A stretch of 64,000 bases of DNA from Bacteroidota bacterium (GCA_018669475.1 JABHCC010000124.1:1-64000); one strand, 5' to 3'. Positions 17,347 to 28,723 are shown, numbered from the stretch's first letter. The notes: a model not told the origin generated them from the sequence alone. Numbers and translations: made by a program.

Positions 17347-20300
17347 TTAGTATGGAGAGGTTTTGATAATAAGTTGATTAGCAGTGTTTTTATTAGTGGT
17401 TACGCGCACTGAATAAACACCTTTGGCGACTTTTGTTCCAAAACTGTTTCGACCATTCCAGCTAATCTTCACAGGCCCGGAGGCTATTAACTCATCTTGC
17501 AGTATACAAACTTTCTGTCCGAGAGCATCATATATCTCGACTCGTACCCATGAGCTTTCTTTTAGTTGATACCGGATGTTCAGGCTTTCACCAAATGGGT
17601 TTGGATAGGCCTTAAGTTCAAATACTGAATTCGTCATGAGATCAAGTCCGGAAATACTTCCGCTCAGATGTAAAGGAACGGGAGTGGTGTAGCTTCCATG
17701 AATAAGATCCGGGATATAAGTAATTGATTCAGTGATTCCATATTGTTCTCCTGTGCGAGTGTCAGTGACTGTCATACTCACTACCTCGGGTGATTCATAA
17801 CCATAAACGGTAAGGTAGTAGATCCACAAGTTTTTGTTAGCATCCCATATTGGAGCTCCCATACCACGCAGCTCCTCTCCAGTCCAGGCTTCAATCTCAA
17901 GATAATCTCCAGGTATGGGATCATTTGATATGAGTTCGGCCACTACTGACATGTTGAATGGGAAATCTGCAGGATCAATTTCAGAATCGTTGCCTGATCC
18001 GCTTGATCCCTGTTTGAAAAGTGGACCAAAAATGATGGATTGCGGATAGTAAAAATTACTCGCCTGTGATACTTTCATCATATAACCTTTATTAGGTTGC
18101 ATAGAAGTTAAGCTTCCAATCCAGCCCAAATTGTTATCGTAAATTGAGAAGCCTGTCTGACTTTTAATCAAATCCCCTTGTTGGGCATTATAATACCCAA
18201 GGGCCTGATCTAATGGCATAGGAGTGTTTGGTGTAAAGCCAACCCAGTTCCAATTACTTGTCAGATTGATTGCTGTTGTGGCCGGATCAAGCTTCGAGCC
18301 GCTGTAGATAACACTGTCAGGATTGGTAAGATATATTTTATACATATCATCATATTGCAAGCCTCCATTCAGACTGAGTGAGCCATTCCATCCCGAAGAA
18401 CTTGAATAAGCATCAAACCATCTCTGTCCTTTGACCAGGGATCCTGTTGTGGCTTGAATATCTTTGAGGATAAGATCCAGATCCATAAGGTCTGTGGTTT
18501 CCAGATTGAATGAAACCCAATTCCATCCTTTTCGGATTGGAATGATCTGCTCATATGTGTTCATGGCTTCTATGGGAATCGGTGTGGCGGGCAATCCAAG
18601 AACAGTATTGTGAACGAAATACATATCCGGATTAACATCAGTATGAATAATTCCTTCGCTTGCATTCCAGACACGAAGTTCAATTTCATCACCAACTGAT
18701 ACTGAGCTGAAAATGTCGAGATAAACTTCATACATGTCATATTCAGGAATATACTGTAAGTTTGCAGCTCCCCTGCACTCACCATTTATAAATGCGGCTA
18801 TCCTGTCGTTGATGTCGTTTGATAGAATTCCATCTACACTGAGAATACCAACCACATTCATTGTGAATTCAAAATCCGTAGGAGTGAAATCCCAATCCGG
18901 GCCTTCTTTGTATACCCTTAAATCGATTAGGAGTTTTTCATCGAAATTGAAATTAGTATGGAGGTAGGCATCAAATGAGTAGTGTCCGATCGGAACGGCC
19001 GAGCTAACCACAAATTTGATATCCTGAGTACTCAATGGCTGCAAAGTTCCACTTTGTGGTACAGCTGTTAACCAGTTTGGCAGGTTGTCAATTGAGAAGG
19101 CCTGCTGGTTGCCACCCGAATTAACGATGGTGGCCGTAAACTCAAGTGGATCGTACAGTATCTTTTCAAAATTCAGTCGTTCATCCTCCCATTTAACCTG
19201 ATTCCGGTCAACAAAGGCTGTCCAGGTAACAGGAGACTGCATGCTGTTCTGATATAGATCCTGGACTCCCTTAACGGTGATATCCAAAATAGTATTTTCA
19301 ATAAGCCCGGATGGATCAGTTGGAGTAAGAATAATCTTATCTTCATTATATGACCATGTGAAATTCACAGACTGAACCGGTCGTTTGAGCTTAATATTGG
19401 GTGATTCTGTACTGAAATCCGCTCCTCCGGCAGCAGAGGCAATCTCTGCTGATCCTTTTGATTGGTTATCCAGACTGTTCAGTAATTGCATAACACCCGT
19501 GACTTCCTGATAAGCTTCAAATGGATAGTAGGCCATTAAACCAAATTCATCTCCAGCCAATCGGTGATTCATGTCTCGTTGAATCTGTTCTTGTTTACGG
19601 GCAGTTTTCCAGATTCTTATCTCATCCATTTTTCCTGCAAAGAACATATCCTGATGAGGATCACCGATAAGGTCAAACCATCCGCGACAACCAGCCCATA
19701 CTTTGCTCCCCCCGAACTCACCCCAGCCTGAACTGGACTGAGAATACTGCAGATCGCCATCAACAAATGACATCAGATTTCCAATTCTCGAAACTACAAG
19801 TGCGAAATGATGCCAGTCGTTGTCCCAGACAGATTCATCAGCTACAACAAAAGTAAGCCCCTGATTGTAAGTAATAATCTTACCATCCGTATCTGTCCGA
19901 ATGGCCCATCCCATATCTGATCCGGTAATTTCACCGGTTCCGTTTGATAGCAAACCAATGTTACTTCCTGAATTCCCCTTGAACCAAAATTCAATAGTCA
20001 GGTCATTTTCAGTGGTGCAAGTGAGATTTGATCCAATCGCTTCAAAATAATCATCACTACCATCAAAATTGAATGCTTTTCCAGAGGGATATATTGACCA
20101 ATCTGCATGAATACTGGCATTGCGGTAGTGAACGATGTCTTCAGTTAAATTTCCGAAGGCTTCATCCATACGCCAGTTTCCAACCAATCCCTGCTCAAGA
20201 CCATTGAGCTGGATATTCATATTTTCAACAATTTTGCTTTGAGTACGGTAACTGTTCCATATTCTGAATTCATGCAGGTTCCCTGTGAAAGGAAGAGGAT

Positions 20301-23300
20301 TGCCAAATGAGCATTTTCCCAGCTGGATTTTTCCTGAACCCTGATATGCTGCAGGTATGATTTCGACCTTGAGCAGACTGCCATCGCGGAAAAGCTGTAG
20401 ATCGCCGGTTTCGGAATTGTAGCTAACCGCCCAATGATGCCAACCGAGATCTGTCCAGGCAGCATCAGACTGTATGACATGTCCGGCAAAACTGAAACTG
20501 AGATGATTACTGGCATCAAAGCCCATACTTATTCCTTCAACAAAGGCAGTACCCTGAGATAACATGCATCCTGCTCCGAGAGTCTGACGTTTTGCCCATA
20601 TTTCCAGGGTAAAGGATTTACTCTGAAGATTGATTCCTTCCGGAATATTTACATAGTTATCCGGAGTTCCATCAAAATACAAACTGGTTCCATGACTTAC
20701 TTCAGTTCCATTAAGAACTCCACGGATATCAAAATTTGAGTAGTTTAATAGTCCGCCGTTGATCTTCTCATTGAATTGTATCAGAATCTCATCGTTGGGT
20801 TGTAAAACTCCGTCAGCTGGTTGTGGGGTGCCAAATGGATGTGGATTCACACGGTCAATAATACCTGTCATGACCTCTGAAATCTCCCCGGCCAAAGGAC
20901 AGGTAGTGGTGGCCCTGATCTGATATTCACCATCAACAATCTCGGCGAGATCCCATGCAAAAGTCATGTTGTTGTCAGTTATCAGAATTGCATTTGGATC
21001 TGTTACCCCGCTTAAGTCCTTATAATATGCCGCAAGACTGAACCAGGTTGAAGCATTTTTAGGTTTGTACTGGAGCTCAAATTTTTCAAATTGGTCATTG
21101 TTGATGTTGTAACCACCAACCGAGATTTTGAGAGTGTCATTATTACTGTAATTTGCCACCCATTGATCTGCCGGACTGATAATATTAATATCAGTACATG
21201 AAGGAACGAAACGTGCGGAGAAGGTAACAGTATCAGCTATAGTGTATTCACAGGAGGATTTTAGTAGTAACTTCAAGTTATCATAATCAGCTACTCCAAC
21301 AGCTCCCTTTCTTACCGTTAGTAACTTCGTAATGCTGGCCCCTCCGGGGATAAAGAAAGTGCGGTTTGGTGATTCTCCATCTATTTGGATTACAGCACCA
21401 TCAGGATTCGATCCTTCAACAACATTGGCAGTATACCACATATTGTCATCAGATGCGCTCTCATTGGTGAGGGTCAACAGAAACTCAGCGGCTTCATCCT
21501 CAGGAACTGAATAAATATTAGCAGGTGCAATGTCAATCTTAGGGATCTCGCGTTGCAGAGTTGCTTCACTTATTGAGGTGCCCGCCTGGTAATATTTAGT
21601 CTCAGCCTTGTCTTCAAACGGACATTTACTTTGGCCTCCTTTTGTTTTAAAAACTAAGCCACCTGGAGTTTTCGGACGTTTGACATCCAGACTGAAGAAG
21701 TCTCCCTGATCGGGATCACTTAGTACATAACCGATTGTTGTATTTTGTGATACAGTTGAGCCATTGGATCGACCTTCTGTTTGGTTGAATGCCAGACCCA
21801 AACTGGTTTCGAAACCGGCACCTCCAATATTTAGACCTATTGTTGAAGCAATTGATTCCTCAATGTGAACTTCCCATCCGGTAGTATGAGATTCCTCTCG
21901 TGCAAATGTATGCGATTCCTGGTAGTTGGCTCCGGCATCATAAGACACGTTTTTAATAAGCTCAGCTTCAAGCTTTTCCCTTTCATTTCTCGCCAGGGCT
22001 TCTTTCCAAAGCCTGATTTGTTGGTTGTACCAACGGACAGAATCAATGGTTGGAGAACCGGTGAAGTTATAGCTGGGCCCGGTATAATCTACTGCTTCAG
22101 TCTTAATGAAATCTTCACTTTTTGCTAAATCAGCCCATATTGGATCGTCATTATTGCTTCCGTAATTTACATGAGTACTTGGAATATTTGATGTATAATC
22201 CAGGCTGTTTTCCAGAATCTGGTTTCTCAGCAAAGCTAGGGATGGTATCATCTCACTCTCAATATGATACTGTGAGTAGATGAAGAAAGTGGCAAATCCA
22301 TTCGGATCAGCAAACATTCCGGTTCTCTTAGAAATAGTGTAATTTTGAAAGACATTTCCGGTTGTTTTGACCTCGCTACCAGTGATTGTGTCCGGGAGAA
22401 TCTCAATGTTATCAGTCAGCCCGTAGACAATATTTCTTGACTGACCCATAAAAAGGTCAGCGTCCCGACCGACGTAATTATCATCGTCAGCTGTTGACAT
22501 TGTTTGTTGGAATGAATAGGTGCTCACCAAATCACCACTCTCATTAGTGCTTCTCTGGATATCTAAACCAATAGTCAGGTCAGCTGCGAATTCCATTTCA
22601 ATTAGTGGACCCAGGAGTCCACCACCAATTCCGAATTCTACTCCAAGCATCAATTTATTAGCTACATTATATGTTTCTCCGAAATTTGATTCCCAGGATT
22701 CTACAGTGGTGAAACTGCTGTCCTTTTCAAGGTAGGCGAAAGAGTTAGAGCCAGGAGGATCACGAAGAATAAAATCAACCATTTGAGGTCCAACTGTAGT
22801 AAAATTATTGCCCTTAGGTCGGGAACCCAGCATATAGGCTCTGAAATGTGCACCTCCCGGATTTGGCAGCCAACTTGTAGTAATTGAGCCATTTTCCCCG
22901 GTTTCAACATCCACCTGCATGATTTTAGTGAAGTCATTGACATCTCCATTATACGCTGGATTGGGAAATCCACCCTGGAAAGAATAAGTTAAACTTCCAT
23001 TGGAGCCTGTGAGATTCAATTCCTCCTGTACCTCAATCTTTGAAAGCCCGTTGTTTATTTTTATTATCCCGTCAGTAACTGGTACCAGGTCTTCAACAAA
23101 GGGGGAGGAATCCTTATTCGTATATTTCTCAAAAACAGAGATTTTAGCATTGTAGCGTGTGCCTAAGCTAAATACCGGCCATCCGAATGGATCGTTTTCC
23201 AGATTTATTCTGGTAGTGTCACCTGCTATTGAAACAAAAATGGCTTCATCATCTCCACTGAAATCACTGTCATCAACATTGCTAACGCTTAATTCTGGTC

Positions 23301-26300
23301 CGACCCTGTGAATGTAATCGTTTCTGATATGGTATTGCACGGAGTTAATTGTATCTATTTCAGTGCTGTTTTGAATATAAACAGTGTCGATGGATGTCTG
23401 CCAGGCCGGATTCTGGCTCAGATCAAGTAAGGGCAGATTGCTAAAAACAATACCCGGGTTATTAGCAAGGTTTAATTTACTGATCTGATATTTTAATGGC
23501 GGAAGCTGAACGGTATATTCACCGCTTTCTGCATCCGTAAAAACAGTTTCACTGGTACAGCCACCACCCAGTTGAGACTCAAATTTAATTTCAGCTATAC
23601 CAATATTGTTAGTGGATAAGCCTAAGCCTGGTTTTTTATCACCTTCCCTGGTTCCTCCGACCACTCTGCCGACAACTGTAATTAAGGTGTTGTCAATAAA
23701 TTCGATCGAACCTGCCAAGGTCGACTGAAAATCCCATGGGGTTCCATCCGCAGGGAAAGTGGATGATTCAAAACTGTGACCAGCTTTTTCAATTGAAATA
23801 ATATGACTGCCAATCGGAACCGAGATGGTGAACTGACCATTACTGTCAGTGAACAAAGGACTACCATTCTTAACCATCATTTGTCCGTCGAGGTAGAGGT
23901 AGACTCCTGAAACAAAGCAATTCCGGTCTTTGTATTTAACTGAACCAGTAACAGTAAATGAAGAATTATCTTTGAAGTCCTGGTTGTTATGCACCTCTGC
24001 TCCGGCTCCTACAAATAGAACCCGACTACCGGGATCAAAAGAGTGTTGGCCAAAAAAAGGTGTTAGTGTGAAGTTATTACCAGTAGCACTATAGCGTATA
24101 TTATTGATGATATAATTTCCATTTGAATCAGTGATGCCTTTCAAACTAAGTTGTGCGTCTGTAGGAATTGAGGTGCTCCATGTGCAAGCGTTCAGACTCA
24201 CATGATTTTCATGATAGCTGCTTCCTGTTCGTGAAGCATCGTAAAGAAAATCTCCAAGGTTTTCATCAGCACGCCAGTAGGCCATCAGGCCTTCTTCTGA
24301 ACCATTCAATATGCGATTCCAATTTTGTGAAACCTCCGATTCTGACAGGCTTTTGTCCCAAATCCTGATTTCATCCATGAATCCATTATAAAAGTACCCG
24401 TCGTGTGTAATTGATGATCCAATTGTTAAGTTGTCCTCAATCCCTGGAAGAGTAGAATTAAAAGCTTTTGATAGTTCCAATACCCCATTATAGAATAGTC
24501 GAATGACAGACCCATCGTAGGTGGCTGTAATTTGCTGAAAAACAGATGGCAGGAGCTTGTCGGGAAGCTGTACAGATTCCCAGTTGCCATTGGCTCCTAC
24601 TAGAAACTGGATAGATTTGCTAGGTCCGTGATATGCTAAACGATAGCCAGAGGTAGTGCCGGCTTTATCAACGAAATAGTATGTTTGTGTGTTGCTTGAC
24701 GGTTTAAGCCATAATTCAATGCTTATTCCGGTAGTTGGATTGAGCTCAGTATTCTCCTCAGCTATACCATAGGAATTAGTACCATTAAAATAGACCGAAG
24801 AGCCAGTATTACCAGTTGTTCGTTGAACCAATACTTCTGCACCCTGAACGGCAAGCCCTCCTTCGTAACTAACATTACCACTAATCACACCAGATGCGGT
24901 TCGAAACCCAATATCAGTTACAGTATTTGTGTTCACCTCACCGCCATCGCAATAACCAATACCCTTAATGCTGTATTCATACATGATACCTGCCTCTGTA
25001 GACTCATCGTTCCAGTTTTCCTGATTCTTGTCAAGGGTGGCCACTACAGCCGGAGCATCATTTGATCCCAGTTTTTTTCGATAAATTTTGAAGTGATCAA
25101 GAATATGGGCATCAGATGAAAACCAGCTAAGAGAAACCTTATCGTTAAAGTATCCTTTGCTTGCACTCAATGAACCTCCGGCAAATGATGAGTTTAGATT
25201 GGGTTGAAGAGTAGCTTCTGCCGAGCCTCCTGATGTTTCACCACAGGCGTTTACTGTTAGAATCTCATATTGATATGGTATGCAAAGATTAACGTCCGTA
25301 TCAGTATAGGCGCGAAGACTCTTGTCTATCGGGAAAGTTTGGCTTACCCCATTAGTCAGATTTGTTTTTACAAGAGAAAAACCTGTCTCGGTAGATGGTG
25401 TATGTGTCCAGACAATGTCTATTGTTGAAACAAGCGGTGTAACGATTAATCCTCCCGGTGCAGGTGGTTTAGTTGGAGCTATCCCCGTTTCAAAGCTGGT
25501 CCAGTTGCTATTCTCATCACAGGAGTTCTTTGTTCTCATCCTGTAGTAGTAGGTCAGGCCTTTCGTAAGAGCATCGTCCAGGTAAGACCGGTTTGTACCC
25601 GTTATATTTGTGTTTACTATATCCAGAGTAAAAGTGCTGTTTGTGCTTCTCTGTAATTCAAACTCTGGTGGACTCACACCGGAATATTCCCAGCTTACTG
25701 AAATCCGACTTTCACAGTCATCATCTGTTGCAAGAAGATTGGTGGGCTTTGGGAGAATTGGTAAGCTGTTGCCGGACAAAGTATTGGTGAACAAACCATA
25801 GTTATTGCAATGTGCCCAGACACGTACCTTATAATCGTGACTTTCTCCATCTTGAACATTAGTGTCAGTCCATGAAAGGCCACTACCTGCACCAAATACG
25901 AAAACACCATCTTTCCAAATATCATAATTAACTGCGTTCCCACCCAGATTGCTTGGAGGAGACCAACTTAGGCTTACCTGGTTACACTGATCTGTACTAA
26001 CTGAAAAGCTTTGAGGGGCCATCGGTTTGTATGCTGTTGCCTGGAGTGTTCCGCGTTGCGTATTGCCCTCCATAACTCTGAAATTGATAGGGCGATTATA
26101 TAGAGCTTCCCGAGGACAAATAAATTTTAGTAGCACATAGGGCGTATTCCAATAGTCTGATTGCGAATAATCATAGTACCAGGTACATCCTTCATGTTGG
26201 AGGAAATATACTGTATTTACCCAGTACCAATCAGGATTCTGATATATTTCGAAAACGTTGTGCCATTGAAAGTTCTCGTCTTGATATTGAAGGTACACAT

Positions 26301-26499
26301 GTTCAACAGTAGGAAAATTAAAATAGGCTCCCATCCATTTTCTTACTGTCATTTTGAAGGCTATTTCCCCTTCACAGTTGTTTTCATGGATTAATGACCA
26401 ATCACTATCCGCAAATCCAGTCATCTGGGCTTCAGCGCTTAATGGCTTGCAAAAATAAATCATAGGAATTAGCAGGCAGAAAAGCACATACTTTTTCAT
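17347..26499 (-). CDS. Giant multidomain T9SS surface protein (~3050 residues)
   Basis: ATG 26499 gives the signal peptide (M-K-K-Y-V-L-F-C-L-L). Order: N-terminal beta domain, Fn3 repeats (about 160-520), a Cna-B-like domain, a LamG domain (about 575-780), a Cna-B/CarboxypepD_reg domain (about 860-950), a long central region (about 1000-1750), Ig-like/Fn3 domains, two more LamG domains (about 1935-2110 and 2140-2330), two copies of the D-F-x-F-x-M-x-V domain shared with the next gene (about 2530-2650, 2840-2960), and a T9SS sorting domain (Y-P-N-P-F-G … G-V-Y-S-V-R-V). A cell-surface adhesin or carbohydrate-binding scaffold is likely. No frameshift was seen over 9.1 kb. Confidence 0.85.
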   Translation of the reverse strand: MKKYVLFCLLIPMIYFCKPLSAEAQMTGFADSDWSLIHENNCEGEIAFKMTVRKWMGAYFNFPTVEHVYLQYQDENFQWHNVFEIYQNPDWYWVNTVYFLQHEGCTWYYDYSQSDYWNTPYVLLKFICPREALYNRPINFRVMEGNTQRGTLQATAYKPMAPQSFSVSTDQCNQVSLSWSPPSNLGGNAVNYDIWKDGVFVFGAGSGLSWTDTNVQDGESHDYKVRVWAHCNNYGLFTNTLSGNSLPILPKPTNLLATDDDCESRISVSWEYSGVSPPEFELQRSTNSTFTLDIVNTNITGTNRSYLDDALTKGLTYYYRMRTKNSCDENSNWTSFETGIAPTKPPAPGGLIVTPLVSTIDIVWTHTPSTETGFSLVKTNLTNGVSQTFPIDKSLRAYTDTDVNLCIPYQYEILTVNACGETSGGSAEATLQPNLNSSFAGGSLSASKGYFNDKVSLSWFSSDAHILDHFKIYRKKLGSNDAPAVVATLDKNQENWNDESTEAGIMYEYSIKGIGYCDGGEVNTNTVTDIGFRTASGVISGNVSYEGGLAVQGAEVLVQRTTGNTGSSVYFNGTNSYGIAEENTELNPTTGISIELWLKPSSNTQTYYFVDKAGTTSGYRLAYHGPSKSIQFLVGANGNWESVQLPDKLLPSVFQQITATYDGSVIRLFYNGVLELSKAFNSTLPGIEDNLTIGSSITHDGYFYNGFMDEIRIWDKSLSESEVSQNWNRILNGSEEGLMAYWRADENLGDFLYDASRTGSSYHENHVSLNACTWSTSIPTDAQLSLKGITDSNGNYIINNIRYSATGNNFTLTPFFGQHSFDPGSRVLFVGAGAEVHNNQDFKDNSSFTVTGSVKYKDRNCFVSGVYLYLDGQMMVKNGSPLFTDSNGQFTISVPIGSHIISIEKAGHSFESSTFPADGTPWDFQSTLAGSIEFIDNTLITVVGRVVGGTREGDKKPGLGLSTNNIGIAEIKFESQLGGGCTSETVFTDAESGEYTVQLPPLKYQISKLNLANNPGIVFSNLPLLDLSQNPAWQTSIDTVYIQNSTEIDTINSVQYHIRNDYIHRVGPELSVSNVDDSDFSGDDEAIFVSIAGDTTRINLENDPFGWPVFSLGTRYNAKISVFEKYTNKDSSPFVEDLVPVTDGIIKINNGLSKIEVQEELNLTGSNGSLTYSFQGGFPNPAYNGDVNDFTKIMQVDVETGENGSITTSWLPNPGGAHFRAYMLGSRPKGNNFTTVGPQMVDFILRDPPGSNSFAYLEKDSSFTTVESWESNFGETYNVANKLMLGVEFGIGGGLLGPLIEMEFAADLTIGLDIQRSTNESGDLVSTYSFQQTMSTADDDNYVGRDADLFMGQSRNIVYGLTDNIEILPDTITGSEVKTTGNVFQNYTISKRTGMFADPNGFATFFIYSQYHIESEMIPSLALLRNQILENSLDYTSNIPSTHVNYGSNNDDPIWADLAKSEDFIKTEAVDYTGPSYNFTGSPTIDSVRWYNQQIRLWKEALARNEREKLEAELIKNVSYDAGANYQESHTFAREESHTTGWEVHIEESIASTIGLNIGGAGFETSLGLAFNQTEGRSNGSTVSQNTTIGYVLSDPDQGDFFSLDVKRPKTPGGLVFKTKGGQSKCPFEDKAETKYYQAGTSISEATLQREIPKIDIAPANIYSVPEDEAAEFLLTLTNESASDDNMWYTANVVEGSNPDGAVIQIDGESPNRTFFIPGGASITKLLTVRKGAVGVADYDNLKLLLKSSCEYTIADTVTFSARFVPSCTDINIISPADQWVANYSNNDTLKISVGGYNINNDQFEKFELQYKPKNASTWFSLAAYYKDLSGVTDPNAILITDNNMTFAWDLAEIVDGEYQIRATTTCPLAGEISEVMTGIIDRVNPHPFGTPQPADGVLQPNDEILIQFNEKINGGLLNYSNFDIRGVLNGTEVSHGTSLYFDGTPDNYVNIPEGINLQSKSFTLEIWAKRQTLGAGCMLSQGTAFVEGISMGFDASNHLSFSFAGHVIQSDAAWTDLGWHHWAVSYNSETGDLQLFRDGSLLKVEIIPAAYQGSGKIQLGKCSFGNPLPFTGNLHEFRIWNSYRTQSKIVENMNIQLNGLEQGLVGNWRMDEAFGNLTEDIVHYRNASIHADWSIYPSGKAFNFDGSDDYFEAIGSNLTCTTENDLTIEFWFKGNSGSNIGLLSNGTGEITGSDMGWAIRTDTDGKIITYNQGLTFVVADESVWDNDWHHFALVVSRIGNLMSFVDGDLQYSQSSSGWGEFGGSKVWAGCRGWFDLIGDPHQDMFFAGKMDEIRIWKTARKQEQIQRDMNHRLAGDEFGLMAYYPFEAYQEVTGVMQLLNSLDNQSKGSAEIASAAGGADFSTESPNIKLKRPVQSVNFTWSYNEDKIILTPTDPSGLIENTILDITVKGVQDLYQNSMQSPVTWTAFVDRNQVKWEDERLNFEKILYDPLEFTATIVNSGGNQQAFSIDNLPNWLTAVPQSGTLQPLSTQDIKFVVSSAVPIGHYSFDAYLHTNFNFDEKLLIDLRVYKEGPDWDFTPTDFEFTMNVVGILSVDGILSNDINDRIAAFINGECRGAANLQYIPEYDMYEVYLDIFSSVSVGDEIELRVWNASEGIIHTDVNPDMYFVHNTVLGLPATPIPIEAMNTYEQIIPIRKGWNWVSFNLETTDLMDLDLILKDIQATTGSLVKGQRWFDAYSSSSGWNGSLSLNGGLQYDDMYKIYLTNPDSVIYSGSKLDPATTAINLTSNWNWVGFTPNTPMPLDQALGYYNAQQGDLIKSQTGFSIYDNNLGWIGSLTSMQPNKGYMMKVSQASNFYYPQSIIFGPLFKQGSSGSGNDSEIDPADFPFNMSVVAELISNDPIPGDYLEIEAWTGEELRGMGAPIWDANKNLWIYYLTVYGYESPEVVSMTVTDTRTGEQYGITESITYIPDLIHGSYTTPVPLHLSGSISGLDLMTNSVFELKAYPNPFGESLNIRYQLKESSWVRVEIYDALGQKVCILQDELIASGPVKISWNGRNSFGTKVAKGVYSVRVTTNKNTANQLIIKTSPY

Positions 26500-26655
26500 A
26501 GCTTTAATTTTAGTTGTACAAATAATTATGTATGGCTCGGAGGGGCTATAAATGTACAAAGAGGCTGTTGGTAAAAAATTACCCTGTGTTAAGAAATAAA
26601 CACTTAATGATATTGGTTAGGCAATCAGAATATGGTATATTTGCAAGCTGAAAAT

Positions 26656-27255
26656 CTAGTTCTTCCAGAGTCTGCTTCGGATGCGACTTAGACTCTCAGG
26701 AGTAATCCCCAAATATGAAGCAATATATTTTTGTGGTATCTGCATAATCAGCTCAGGCTGAGTCTTTAACAAGTCGAGATAATTCTGCTCTGCTGATTGA
26801 GTGGCGAATGATATTTCCTTTTCTTCTCGCATGATATATAGCCTCTCAATCATAGATTTTCCAATCCGTTCAGCACCAGGGGCCTTGCGGTATAATTCTT
26901 CCATGCTTTCATAGCTGAAAAAAAACATAGAACCCGGAGTCAGAGCCTCAATAGCCAGTGCTGAGGGAATCCTGTCAATGAATGAGGCGTATGAACAAAA
27001 GAATGAACCGGGAAAATTGAATCTCAGGGTGTATTCCTTATGACCATTCATGCAATAGATACGTGTAAATCCCGACATAATAAAACAAAGCCGATTCTCA
27101 ATTTCCCCAATATTTGTCAGAACTTCATATTTGTTAAGTTCCTTATAATAAAGGTTGTCCCATAAAATTTGGAAATCTAATTCAGAAAAATGGGTTAATT
27201 TTGAAAGAAATCCTTTAATAATCTCTTTGTATTGAGCAGGTTTTTCAGATAGCAT
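26656..27255 (-). CDS. Crp/Fnr family transcriptional regulator
   Basis: 199 residues: an N-terminal cyclic-nucleotide-binding-like beta barrel (about 25-120) and a C-terminal winged helix (about 150-199; Q-K-Y-I-A-S-Y-L-G-I-T-P-E-S-L-S-R-I-R). This is the short Bacteroidota-type Crp/Fnr regulator. The cAMP-contact residues of enterobacterial Crp are not preserved and there is no N-terminal cysteine cluster, so the signal is unknown. It lies upstream of the giant surface protein on the same strand, separated by 157 bases. Confidence 0.8.
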   Translation of the reverse strand: MLSEKPAQYKEIIKGFLSKLTHFSELDFQILWDNLYYKELNKYEVLTNIGEIENRLCFIMSGFTRIYCMNGHKEYTLRFNFPGSFFCSYASFIDRIPSALAIEALTPGSMFFFSYESMEELYRKAPGAERIGKSMIERLYIMREEKEISFATQSAEQNYLDLLKTQPELIMQIPQKYIASYLGITPESLSRIRSRLWKN

Positions 27256-27372
27256 GGTTCTAATAGAAATAGGTTTATGACGAAGACCTATCTAAGAAAC
27301 AAGGAATAAAATATTATTCCAAGAGATGTTAATAATTTACCAATAGTTTAACAGAGATCAGTTATCTGGCTT

Positions 27373-28635
27373 CTAATTCATAATAATCATCATACCCCCA
27401 CCTGAGGAACCAAACCTTGGATTGACCACATTATTGTATATGGAGCCAAAGGTGTAGGAGAGGCCAAAATGTGTGAAGTACTGATACTGTGTTGCTAACT
27501 CTTTTCTTCGCAATAAAATTTCTTCTGTAGAAGCACCAGCCTTAACTAAAGCGAGTTGATCATGGATCAGTGAGGCACCACCACCAAAGTTAAAATTTAG
27601 CCCTTTGGCAATACGAATACTCATGTTGCCCGATAGTGATAAATTATTCTTACTGAAATCATGCAAATAGTTAAACCAATCCATTGTTAGGTTTATCGAC
27701 CCCCATTTTTGAACTACCTGATATGCAGCACTCAGCTTTTGTCCGGCCAGATGCTCCTCCAGCTTATCATAAATGGTGGTATCCATATAAGCCTGATAAA
27801 TATATCCGGCAGAATAAAGTAATCTCAATTGCCGGCGAGTGGATTCAGAATATGGATAAATATCATATTCAATACCCGGCATGAACGTAGCTTTAAAACG
27901 GTAATTATTAAATGATGAACTCTTGATTTCTGCACTTCCCCCGGCCGACCAATGATCGGATATGCTTTTAACAAGCAGTGCGTCAAATGATTTCGAACGG
28001 TTGACACTTTTTATAATCTCATCCTCAATCTCAAAACGATCCAGATTATAGCTGTATTCAGCCTCAAAATCCATCTTCCATTCTGAAGTGATACGACTCG
28101 CAGATGTAGATCCGAAGATCTGGTTCGAATTGTAAGTTTTTTGACCATTTAAAAATCCATTCACACTGGTTCTGAATACCCAGCTGTCCCAGTTATCAGT
28201 TATTACCTCCTCAGAAACAGGCTGATCAAAACTGATATGAATATGTCTGGCCAGGGGTGTAGTGCGTACATAACGCATAAGTCCCTGCTTGAGAGTACTG
28301 GCCTTGAGCTCCCGGGTTTGATTTTCTGTGGCATCAGGCTGACTGACAAACTGAAGTGTATCTTTCATGCCTGCAAATTCATGCTGACCAACGAGATAAT
28401 AAGTATATTCTCTTCCACCTGATCCGGTTCGCTGATCACTGCTGATAATATAAACCTGCGCATCCTTTATATCCCGAACGTAATTAATATATGAAATCTC
28501 CTGCCGGATGAAATCATCAGCCTCCATAAAAACGCGTAATGCATCTCGCCGTAAAGTATCGGCTTCATTAGCTTCCTGTCCGAATGAAAACAGACTCGAA
28601 AAAATGAGTATCAGAGTAAATAAATTCTTCTTCAT
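27373..28635 (-). CDS. Probable outer-membrane protein of unknown family
   Basis: 420 residues with a signal peptide (F-S-S-L-F-S-F-G-Q). After a periplasm-type N-terminal region (about 25-165), the rest alternates amphipathic strands with aromatic girdles (W-K-M-D-F-E-A-E-Y-S-Y, G-S-I-N-L-T-M-D-W-F-N-Y), typical of an outer-membrane barrel. The last 20 residues are glycine- and methionine-rich with no terminal aromatic, which is unusual for a BAM signal. No enzyme motif was recognised. Confidence 0.6.
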   Translation of the reverse strand: MKKNLFTLILIFSSLFSFGQEANEADTLRRDALRVFMEADDFIRQEISYINYVRDIKDAQVYIISSDQRTGSGGREYTYYLVGQHEFAGMKDTLQFVSQPDATENQTRELKASTLKQGLMRYVRTTPLARHIHISFDQPVSEEVITDNWDSWVFRTSVNGFLNGQKTYNSNQIFGSTSASRITSEWKMDFEAEYSYNLDRFEIEDEIIKSVNRSKSFDALLVKSISDHWSAGGSAEIKSSSFNNYRFKATFMPGIEYDIYPYSESTRRQLRLLYSAGYIYQAYMDTTIYDKLEEHLAGQKLSAAYQVVQKWGSINLTMDWFNYLHDFSKNNLSLSGNMSIRIAKGLNFNFGGGASLIHDQLALVKAGASTEEILLRRKELATQYQYFTHFGLSYTFGSIYNNVVNPRFGSSGGGMMIIMN

Positions 28636-28723
28636 GGTATAGGTTTCTTAAGCAAATTATAGCTACTCAATATAAAGTCAATTTGCACATGGATTCTTTA
28701 TTAATTGTTATTTTATGTTACAA

